A stretch of DNA of 13,636 nt from Pseudomonadota bacterium (GTDB lineage: Bacteria > Desulfobacterota > Anaeroferrophillalia > Anaeroferrophillales > Tharpellaceae): the NCBI GenBank assembly GCA_015486505.1, contig WFRP01000059.1:1-13636 (forward strand), written 5' to 3'. How positions within the stretch are numbered: position 1 is the first letter of the stretch; every line of letters begins with the position of its first letter. Position numbers and translations under genes: made by a program. Below are positions 6,605 to 12,674 of the stretch, piece by piece. The notes under the pieces were generated by a model. It did no database searches and was not told where the DNA came from. It saw only the letters and a list, made by a program, of their open reading frames with translations.

Positions 6605-6735
6605 GCGGGAACAAACCCGCAATCCAATCGGGCCTTTACGGCCCGCAAATAAGTACTCTTATCAGAACATTTTCTTGTTTTTTTACAGTTGGAAAAGATT
6701 GTTGAAAAAAACAAGAAAATAACCTGTAAGGTACT
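6605..6735 (+). repeat. Multi-hairpin repeat, copy F (type 2)
   Basis: It starts GCGGG/CCCGC, then GGGCC/GGCCC, then the same outer stem as copies A, B and E. The tip is a perfect 16-bp stem, 6669-6684 with 6705-6720 (built on CTTGTTTTTTT and its complement), closing on a 20-base loop. Copy B has a different, shorter A/T arm that is also perfectly complementary. It ends 20 bases before the cheR ribosome-binding site. Confidence 0.9.
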
Positions 6736-6764
6736 AAAATTCTGTTTTCAGTTGTGGAGCCGGC

Positions 6765-7607
6765 ATGATCAAAATCACTCCCCAGGAATACCAGACCTTC
6801 TGCAAATATGTCTATGAAATTTGCGGCATTACGCTGGCTCCTAATCAATCATACCTGATTGAGACCCGCCTGGCTCCGATGATGAAACGTTCGGGATGCA
6901 GTAATTTCAACGAATTCTATAATAAGATTAGGGCTGATCACTCAAAAAAACTGGAGCAGGAAATCATTGATGCCATCACCACCAATGAAACCTATTTCTT
7001 CCGCGACAAGACCCCTTTTGATCTTCTCCAGTACAAGATTCTGCCGGATCTTATCGATAGACGCAGTTCCCGGGCCGGAATCCCGCCAGCCCTAAAAATC
7101 TGGAGCGCGGCCTGTTCATACGGGCAGGAAGTCTACAGTATCGCTATAACCCTGAAGGAACTTCTCGGTAGCGATCTCAGCAAATACCGGGTTTCAATCG
7201 TCGGTACCGATATCTCCGATGACGCCATCGCCCGCTCCAGTTATGGCCTCTACAATCAGTTTGAGGTCGAAAGAGGCCTGCCGCCGCAAAAATTAAGACT
7301 CTATTTTGATCAGGTTGATAAAGGCTGGCGCATCAAGGACGAACTCCGCGCCATGGTCTCATTCCGCAAGCAGAACCTTTTCCAGTCGATTAGCGCCCTG
7401 GGACGTTTCGATATAATTTTCTGCCGCAATGTCGCGATCTATTTCTCCCAGCCGGATAAAGTAAAGCTCTACGAAAAACTCGGCAGCGCCCTGGCGCCGG
7501 ACGGCTACCTCCTGATCGGAGCCCAGGAGAGTCTGACCGGGATTACCAACCTGTTTGAACCGCAAAGATATCTACGTTCAATATTTTATCAGCTCCAACA
7601 GAAATAA
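6765..7607 (+). CDS. cheR: Chemotaxis receptor methyltransferase CheR
   Basis: This 280-residue enzyme transfers methyl groups from S-adenosylmethionine to receptor glutamates. GGAG at 6756-6759 is five bases before the ATG. The all-helical N-terminal domain (about 1-65) leads to the Rossmann-type catalytic domain. Family motifs are TTNETYFFRD (72-81), WSAACSYGQEVYSIAI (113-128, the SAM-binding loop), GTDIS (147-151) and FDIIFCRNVAIYF (215-227). Length is usual for a single-domain CheR with no TPR extension. The adjacent receptor lacks an NWETF tail, so CheR must act without that tether here. It is the last gene of the + strand operon, with a terminator just after it. Confidence 0.97.
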   Translation: MIKITPQEYQTFCKYVYEICGITLAPNQSYLIETRLAPMMKRSGCSNFNEFYNKIRADHSKKLEQEIIDAITTNETYFFRDKTPFDLLQYKILPDLIDRRSSRAGIPPALKIWSAACSYGQEVYSIAITLKELLGSDLSKYRVSIVGTDISDDAIARSSYGLYNQFEVERGLPPQKLRLYFDQVDKGWRIKDELRAMVSFRKQNLFQSISALGRFDIIFCRNVAIYFSQPDKVKLYEKLGSALAPDGYLLIGAQESLTGITNLFEPQRYLRSIFYQLQQK

Positions 7608-7631
7608 TCCAATTTTCGGGATTTCACAAAA

Positions 7632-7670
7632 AAAAAGAGGTACTGACTTTGGTAGTCAGTACCTCTTTTT
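7632..7670. terminator. Bidirectional intrinsic terminator between cheR and the HEAT-receiver gene
   Basis: The arm AAAAAGAGGTACTGACT (7632-7648) pairs perfectly with 7654-7670 around a five-base loop. An A-tract before it and a T-tract after it supply a U-run on both strands. It is placed between convergent genes, 24 bases past the cheR stop and 20 bases past the stop of the - strand gene. A two-way terminator is the natural reading. Confidence 0.92.
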
Positions 7671-7690
7671 TTTCGGATACCAATCAGATA

Positions 7691-9325
7691 TTATCCCAGA
7701 TAACGTTCTAAGGCCGCGCCGATACCTTCTTTGGTAAAAGGTTTATGCATAATATCACTGATTCCGGCAGTTTCCGCCGCCTCATTATCATGATTTTCAT
7801 TCTGGGTTGTTACCATAATAATCGGCAATTCATCCTTGCTGAATTTCTCCCGCAAACGCCGCGTTAACTCGATCCCGGTAATCCCCGGCATATTAAGATC
7901 GGTTAAAACCGCATCCGGCCGCATTTTAATAATCTCTTCCACCGCAACTTCAGGGTCGATAAAGATAAAAGGCTCATAACCCAAAGCATGAAGCATACTC
8001 CTGAAGATGCCGAGAATCATCTTGGAATCATCAACCGCGACGACGCGCTTTTTGGCCGTTGCCGCGGGCTCGGGTTTGTCGGCGGCTGTCAACAGAGCCA
8101 GCTCATCCCGCATATCATTTTCTCTCAGAAGATCAATGAAAAATTTACGGGTCTCAATATGGATTTTATCGTTCAGATCAGCAAAGGCAATTTCGCGAAA
8201 AAAATCAATTTCCAAAAGATCGAGAAATATATTACCGCTATGGGTTGTAATTACAGTCCGAACCAGTTCCGCGGCCTCTTCGTCCTCGATCCGCACCATA
8301 TTTTTCAAACCGGCCGCCAGGATTTCATTATAGTTACTGTCAATCGCGGCGGCCGCCGCCGAGCGCACATTATCAACCGGGTCCTGTAAACCCGCCGCCA
8401 GAACATAAGCGCCTTTAGTCAAAGGCAGACGCCCCAGAGTTTCATAGGCGGCAAAACGAACATTCGCGTTCCGCGGCTGCTTATGGATAAGTTTGCGAAT
8501 TGCCGGGATCGCCCCCTCATCACCGATATCACCCATCACATTGAGCGTATGAATCAAAAGGTCGGGATCACCCTGAAGCAGGTTTTCGGAAAGTATCGGC
8601 AAAGCCTTGCTCCCAAGCCGGACTAACTTCTCTTTCCCGGTCGAGCGTATGTGGGCATGATGGGAAGTCAGGGTCTGGTTAAGCTTTTTAATGGCCTCCT
8701 GGGACTGCACATTCATAAAAACATCCAAAATGGCAAAATCGAGATCTTTTCTGTAGCCGAGTTTTTCCGAAAGCCGGTGAATTGCCGTCGCTGAACCCAA
8801 CTGCCCGAGAGCGGTAACCGCCGCCATAACCAGTTCTTCATCATCGGTATAAAGGAGTTCCGCGATATTAGATGCCGCGTTTGAATCACCGATTTCACCC
8901 AGCGCGGTAACAATCTTCCGCAAAAGTTCATGGTCTTTCTCATTTATCAACAGAGCCATCAGAACATGATAGGCATCATCCAGACCGATCTCACCGGCCA
9001 ATTCGATTAAAAAACCGCGGCTCTCGGATTTGCCGTCCTGCAATATTTCCAGATACACGGCCGGCGCTTCAAGAATTTTGGCCACCAGATGCTCTTTGGT
9101 TTCCGGAAATGAGTTCGAAAGATAGGGATATTTATCGAGAACCGCGGCCAGCAGCGGGATCGCAAACTCCGCCGGACTCCGCCAGAAGAGATCCAGCGCC
9201 TCTTTCTGAACCGGCATTTCCATCTCAACAATATGAGATAAGACAATTTCCGCTTTAACCGCATCCTTCTCGGCAATATTATGGCGAATTTCTTTAATAA
9301 ACGCCGCCGGTTTAATCTTTGCCAT
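7691..9325 (-). CDS. HEAT-repeat protein with C-terminal receiver domain
   Basis: This 544-residue cytoplasmic protein joins a long alpha-helical repeat region (about 20-410) to a CheY-like receiver (427-544). HEAT-type repeats are seen as ALGEIGD...AIAELL-like units near 139-160, 170-190, 261-281 and 294-330. The receiver is intact: Asp432/Asp433, phospho-acceptor Asp476 in TDLNMPG, Thr506 and Lys528 followed by Pro. AAGGAG lies seven bases before the ATG. The repeats probably form a binding surface whose partner changes on phosphorylation; the partner is unknown. It is the last gene of the aroB-ccdA operon but ends against the chemotaxis operon. Phosphorylation by the neighbouring CheA is a reasonable but unproven idea. 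No DNA-binding or enzymatic output domain is present. Confidence 0.88.
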   Translation of the reverse strand: MAKIKPAAFIKEIRHNIAEKDAVKAEIVLSHIVEMEMPVQKEALDLFWRSPAEFAIPLLAAVLDKYPYLSNSFPETKEHLVAKILEAPAVYLEILQDGKSESRGFLIELAGEIGLDDAYHVLMALLINEKDHELLRKIVTALGEIGDSNAASNIAELLYTDDEELVMAAVTALGQLGSATAIHRLSEKLGYRKDLDFAILDVFMNVQSQEAIKKLNQTLTSHHAHIRSTGKEKLVRLGSKALPILSENLLQGDPDLLIHTLNVMGDIGDEGAIPAIRKLIHKQPRNANVRFAAYETLGRLPLTKGAYVLAAGLQDPVDNVRSAAAAAIDSNYNEILAAGLKNMVRIEDEEAAELVRTVITTHSGNIFLDLLEIDFFREIAFADLNDKIHIETRKFFIDLLRENDMRDELALLTAADKPEPAATAKKRVVAVDDSKMILGIFRSMLHALGYEPFIFIDPEVAVEEIIKMRPDAVLTDLNMPGITGIELTRRLREKFSKDELPIIMVTTQNENHDNEAAETAGISDIMHKPFTKEGIGAALERYLG

Positions 9326-9361
9326 CAGTTCACTCCTTAAGACTCTATCGTCATGTTAAAC

Positions 9362-9544
9362 TCAGTCTTCGTAATAACCGACATATTTTTTTTCAATCCA
9401 CATCCCGGCCAGAACCATCACTCCGCCAACCCCGATAATGATCGTCGCGATCGTATAAAGATCGTGAATCAACCAAAGCGCGATACCGCATACCGCCAGG
9501 AAAAACCCTAACACCTCAAGTATGGGAACAAATATTCTATTCAT
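9362..9544 (-). CDS. Small two-helix membrane protein
   Basis: A 60-residue protein with two hydrophobic segments (about 6-25 and 31-50) and a charged C-terminal tail (EKKYVGYYED), so probably an inner-membrane hairpin. GAGGAA stands a proper distance before the ATG. It lies 34 bases after the ccdA stop and 36 bases before the HEAT-receiver gene on the same strand, which supports a real gene in one transcript. I do not recognise the family. It could assist the membrane protein before it or be an unrelated small protein. Confidence 0.75.
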   Translation of the reverse strand: MNRIFVPILEVLGFFLAVCGIALWLIHDLYTIATIIIGVGGVMVLAGMWIEKKYVGYYED

Positions 9545-9578
9545 AGCAATTCTTCCTCATTTTTAAAAATACTGGTTT

Positions 9579-10310
9579 TCAGCCGGTTTGCGGCAGCCAC
9601 ATATTTAAATATTGTGAAATAACGGAAAGATAGTCAAACACCAAAAGAAAGCCGATGACAATCAAAAAGATGCCGCTGACGACACTGACAATTCTCAGAT
9701 AACGGTTAAACCTGGAAAAATAGGTCAAAAAGCTGTTAAAAGCCAAAGCCGAGATCAGAAACGGTACCCCGAGTCCCAGAGAATAAGCCACCAGCAGAAC
9801 AATTCCGCTGCCGACATTGTTAGAAGTACTGGCATAGAGCAGAATACTCGCCAGAATCGGCCCGATACAGGGTGTCCAGCCCGCGGCAAAAGCTATGCCG
9901 ACCAGAACCGAGCCGAGATAGCCCAGTGGTTTATCATGAAACTCAAAACGTTTCTCTCTTTCGAGAATTTTGAGTTTCACCACCCCGGTAATATGAATAC
10001 CGAGAAGGATGACAATCACGCCGCCGACCTTGCGAATCAGATCCTGATTTTCCTTAAAGAAATTGCCGACATAAGTCGCCGAAGCCCCTAAGGCGACAAA
10101 AACCAGGCTGAAACCGAGAATGAAAAAGAGAGAATGAAACAAGGTCCGCCGGCGAACCGACTTACTTTGGTTATCAACCAGATCGTCAAATGAGATCCCG
10201 GTAATATAGGTCAGATATGAAGGGATCAACGGCAGAACACAGGGTGAAATAAACGAGAACACCCCGGCCGTAAAAGCAATCAGCAGCGAAACATTTGAAG
10301 TAGATTCCAT
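9579..10310 (-). CDS. ccdA: CcdA-type thiol:disulfide interchange membrane protein
   Basis: A 243-residue inner-membrane protein of the CcdA/DsbD transmembrane family. It carries reducing power from cytoplasmic thioredoxin across the membrane to extracytoplasmic thiol proteins, for example in cytochrome c maturation. The two redox cysteines are in their conserved proline settings: Cys24 in FISPCVLPLIP and Cys148 in GWTPCIGPIL. About six hydrophobic segments can be seen (near 8-28, 58-80, 92-112, 130-155, 168-190, 208-230). There are no periplasmic thioredoxin-like or N-terminal DsbD domains, so this is the short CcdA form. It follows aroB after 36 bases. No clear Shine-Dalgarno site precedes the ATG. 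No thioredoxin-fold partner or cytochrome c gene is in the window, so its substrate is open. Confidence 0.92.
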   Translation of the reverse strand: MESTSNVSLLIAFTAGVFSFISPCVLPLIPSYLTYITGISFDDLVDNQSKSVRRRTLFHSLFFILGFSLVFVALGASATYVGNFFKENQDLIRKVGGVIVILLGIHITGVVKLKILEREKRFEFHDKPLGYLGSVLVGIAFAAGWTPCIGPILASILLYASTSNNVGSGIVLLVAYSLGLGVPFLISALAFNSFLTYFSRFNRYLRIVSVVSGIFLIVIGFLLVFDYLSVISQYLNMWLPQTG

Positions 10311-10346
10311 GGTTATTATATAAACGGGTTAAGGTCAGCTGTAATG

Positions 10347-11444
10347 TTATTGTTTACATCCTTGCAGAACATCTTTCAGCAACGGCAAATCGATACTCTT
10401 TTCCAGATGCGGGTCACCCAGACCGTGGAGCAGAACCATGGATAAACTGCCTTCCGCTTTTTTATCGCGATGCATAATCTCAATCAAATTATCAACATCA
10501 ACCGCTTCCGGAATCCGCATCGGCAGGCCGAAATCCGCGAACAACTGCAGAGCCCGCTGCCGCCCGGCATCATTCAAAAGTTTGATCTCACAAGCCAGGT
10601 TCAGGGCCGCCACCGCCCCGACAGCCACGGCCTCACCGTGAGTAAACTCTTTATAATCATACAGTTTTTCCAGAGCATGTCCAACCGTATGCCCGAGATT
10701 CAAGGCCGCCCGCACCCCCAAACGATCATACTCATCCCGAACCACATAATCGGCCTTAATCCGACTGCAGAAATGAATCATCGTCGCCAGACTCTTGGAA
10801 TCCCGGGCCAGAATTTCATTTTTATTCATCTCCAGAAACGAGATAAAATCGTCCCCGGCCAAAAGGCCGTATTTCAGCACTTCACCGAGACCGCTCAGAA
10901 TTTCCCGCTCCGGCAGGGTTGTAAGAAAATCAACATCGGAAATCACCACCCGGGGCTGGCAAGTGGTTCCGACAAGATTTTTCCCACCCTCCATATTGAC
11001 CCCGTTTTTGCCGCCGATGGCGCTGTCGACCTGGGCCAGAATGGTAGTCGGGATCTGGATAAGATCAACCCCGCGCATATAGGTGGCCGCGGCATAACCT
11101 GAAAGATCGCCAATCACACCGCCGCCCAGAGCACAGACGAATGCATTTCGCTGCAGGCCGGCCTTAAACATTTCCTGATAGAGATTAAGTAAGGTTTCGT
11201 GATTCTTAAACTCTTCACCATCCGGTAAAATGATCGCCCTGTTTTTATAACCGGCATCATGCAGCCACTTCTGCACCTGTTCGAGATAAAGCGGCGCGAT
11301 GGTTTCATTGGTAACCACAACCCCGTTCGGCCCGCGTAAAATCGGCATCAGTTCAACTGCGGAACCGGTTTTGATGAGGCCCGAACCAATATAAATGGGA
11401 TAGCTTCGCGATTGCAGCGCAACTGTCAGTTTATGAAAAGTCAT
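10347..11444 (-). CDS. aroB: 3-dehydroquinate synthase
   Basis: This 365-residue cytoplasmic enzyme makes 3-dehydroquinate from DAHP, the second step of the shikimate pathway, using NAD and a divalent metal. Motifs: PDGEEFK (74-80), the glycine-rich ALGGGVIGDLSGYAAAT (105-121), PTTILAQVDSAIGGKNGVN (132-150), GEVLKYG with metal ligand Glu188, NLGHTVGHALE with His252 and HGEAVAVG with His269. Length is typical. It is the first gene of a four-gene - strand operon; ccdA, the small membrane protein and the HEAT-receiver gene follow with gaps of 34-36 bases. A dispersed repeat ends seven bases before the ATG and contributes to the ribosome-binding site, so the local promoter probably lies in or beyond repeated DNA. 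Confidence 0.97.
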   Translation of the reverse strand: MTFHKLTVALQSRSYPIYIGSGLIKTGSAVELMPILRGPNGVVVTNETIAPLYLEQVQKWLHDAGYKNRAIILPDGEEFKNHETLLNLYQEMFKAGLQRNAFVCALGGGVIGDLSGYAAATYMRGVDLIQIPTTILAQVDSAIGGKNGVNMEGGKNLVGTTCQPRVVISDVDFLTTLPEREILSGLGEVLKYGLLAGDDFISFLEMNKNEILARDSKSLATMIHFCSRIKADYVVRDEYDRLGVRAALNLGHTVGHALEKLYDYKEFTHGEAVAVGAVAALNLACEIKLLNDAGRQRALQLFADFGLPMRIPEAVDVDNLIEIMHRDKKAEGSLSMVLLHGLGDPHLEKSIDLPLLKDVLQGCKQ

Positions 11445-11448
11445 CTCT

Positions 11449-11453
11449 TCCTT
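11449..11453 (-). promoter_or_regulatory. Ribosome-binding site of aroB at the edge of a repeat
   Basis: On the - strand, AAGGA lies four bases before the aroB ATG. Its first three bases belong to the TAGAAG end of the 78-nt repeat (11451-11528) and the rest to unique DNA. The repeat therefore helps to form the translation start region. Spacing is somewhat short but workable. Confidence 0.7.
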
Positions 11454-11528
11454 CTAAATAACGCTTTGTAACTACTCGAAATTATTAAAATTTTATTTGT
11501 GCCTATCCGTGTCCATCTGTGGTTCAAC
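11451..11528 (-). repeat. 78-nt repeat before aroB, partner of the copy before cheA
   Basis: Read on the - strand, this matches 1164-1240, with about eight differences and a one-base gap, from GAACCACAGATGG through ACAAAGCGTTA to TAGAAG. It holds only one arm of the 'CCACAGATG' palindrome. The other arm, present before cheA, is missing, and the MITE-like element begins where the loop would be. Confidence 0.85.
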
Positions 11529-11538
11529 CAAAAAATAG

Positions 11539-11779
11539 AGGTAACTATTCAACCGAATCCGGGGTCGGGCGCGGCGTTTCTCCGCTAGGCGTTAAGATTT
11601 CTGTTTTTCCAGCACTCGCTGCGCCCGCATTACAAAACTCGCTGTGCTCAAACAGTTGTAATGCTTATGGGCTCCCGCTCGTTGGGAAAAACGACGAAAT
11701 CTTTCCGCAACCGCTTACGAAAAACCACCCCCGCCCCCTCCTGAAAGATGGGAGATAAAATTTAGCTGAATAGTTACCT
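11539..11779. mobile_element. 241-bp MITE-like element with 13-bp terminal inverted repeats
   Basis: AGGTAACTATTCA (11539-11551) is matched perfectly and inverted by TGAATAGTTACCT (11767-11779). Inside are nested arms in the correct order: AAGATTTC (11594-11601) with GAAATCTT (11696-11703), GTTTTTCC (11603-11610) with GGAAAAAC (11685-11692), and GCATTACAA (11627-11635) with TTGTAATGC (11656-11664). The whole can fold into one long hairpin or cruciform. No transposase is encoded; frames that stay open on both strands look like by-products. No clear target-site duplication is visible. A non-autonomous mobile element is the best reading, and a large structured RNA or terminator is the alternative. 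Confidence 0.75.
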
Positions 11780-11814
11780 TGTTTCTTGGTGCAGAAAATA
11801 ACCTGTAAGGTACT
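11780..11814 (+). repeat. 3' fragment of the multi-hairpin repeat
   Basis: TTGGTGCAGAAAATAACCTG and the bases on to GGTACT match the tip and 3' arm of type 1 units. The 5' arm is absent; in its place is the terminal repeat of the MITE-like element, whose last bases (CTT) match the expected start of the fragment. A full unit follows three bases later. Confidence 0.8.
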
Positions 11815-11817
11815 AAT

Positions 11818-11937
11818 GCGGGAACAATCCCCGCAACCCAAACGGGCTTTTTTGGCCCGCAAATAAGTACTCTTATCAGAACATTTTCTGATTATTAAAT
11901 CTTGTTTTTTGGTGCAGAAAATAACCTGTAAGGTACT
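11818..11937 (+). repeat. Multi-hairpin repeat, copy G (type 1)
   Basis: A complete unit almost identical to copies A and E in the long stem and tip. The first hairpin is GCGGG/CCCGC and the second GGGC/GCCC with a T-rich loop. It ends five bases before the purC stop and lies in the opposite direction to purC and aroB. It is the only complete copy in the window outside the chemotaxis operon. Confidence 0.9.
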
Positions 11938-11942
11938 AAGAT

Positions 11943-12653
11943 TCAAAACTCGCCGCAGATCCGGCGACAGACTTCAAGATAAGCGTCTTCAACATTACCC
12001 AACTCCCGCCGGAAACGATCTTTATCAAGTTTCTCCAGGGTATGTCGATCCCAGAGACGACAGGTATCAGGACAAATTTCATCGGCCAAAAGCATTTTGC
12101 CGTTACAGTTGCCGAATTCCAGCTTAAAATCAACCAGCAGAATATCCCGTTCGAAAAGATATTTGCTTAAAATCTGATTCACCTTTAAGGCCGTCGCCCG
12201 GGCCGTGTCAATCTCTTCGGCCGTGGCAATCCCGAAAACCAGCACATGATCGCGATTGATCATCGGATCATTGAGCGCGTCATCCTTATAGTAATATTCG
12301 ATAATCGGCTGCTCAAGCTTGCCGCCCTCTTCCTTGCCCATGCGCTTGGCCAAACTGCCGGCAATATAATTGCGGGCCACAACTTCAACCAGCATAATAT
12401 CAACCTTCCAGACCAGCATTTCGCGCTCGGAAAGCTGCTTGATAAAGTGACTCTCAACCCCGTTCTCAGCCAGCATTTGAAACAGTTTGGCTGAAACCTT
12501 ATTATTGATTATCCCTTTATCCATAATCGTGCCCTTCTTGGCACCATTAAAAGCAGTCGCGTCATCCTTGAAATAAAGGATATTTTTATCGGGATCATCC
12601 GTAGAGTAGACGATCTTGGCCTTACCTTCATAAAGTTTTTCTCGACGTTCCAT
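11943..12653 (-). CDS. purC: Phosphoribosylaminoimidazole-succinocarboxamide synthase (SAICAR synthetase)
   Basis: This 236-residue cytoplasmic enzyme joins aspartate to CAIR using ATP in de novo purine synthesis. Motifs: LYEGKAK (7-13) in the ATP-binding N-terminal lobe, FNGAKKGTI (35-43), VVARNYIAGSL (91-101), LVDFKLEFG (173-181) and LADEICPDTCRLWD (189-202). The last motif usually has Ser where Cys194 stands here; this looks like an ordinary variant because the flanking Asp, Glu and Pro are kept. Length is normal for the short bacterial form. AAGGTG precedes the ATG. It starts 21 bases after the purB stop, so the two are co-transcribed. The product of PurC is a substrate of PurB, consistent with the pairing. 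Confidence 0.97.
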   Translation of the reverse strand: MERREKLYEGKAKIVYSTDDPDKNILYFKDDATAFNGAKKGTIMDKGIINNKVSAKLFQMLAENGVESHFIKQLSEREMLVWKVDIMLVEVVARNYIAGSLAKRMGKEEGGKLEQPIIEYYYKDDALNDPMINRDHVLVFGIATAEEIDTARATALKVNQILSKYLFERDILLVDFKLEFGNCNGKMLLADEICPDTCRLWDRHTLEKLDKDRFRRELGNVEDAYLEVCRRICGEF

Positions 12654-12674
12654 AATTTCACCTTACTATTTGAT

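Noticed and set aside
11519..11758. 79-codon + strand frame in the MITE-like element
   Set aside because: It is explained by the inverted-repeat structure, has no ribosome-binding site and no family resemblance. The opposite strand is equally open.
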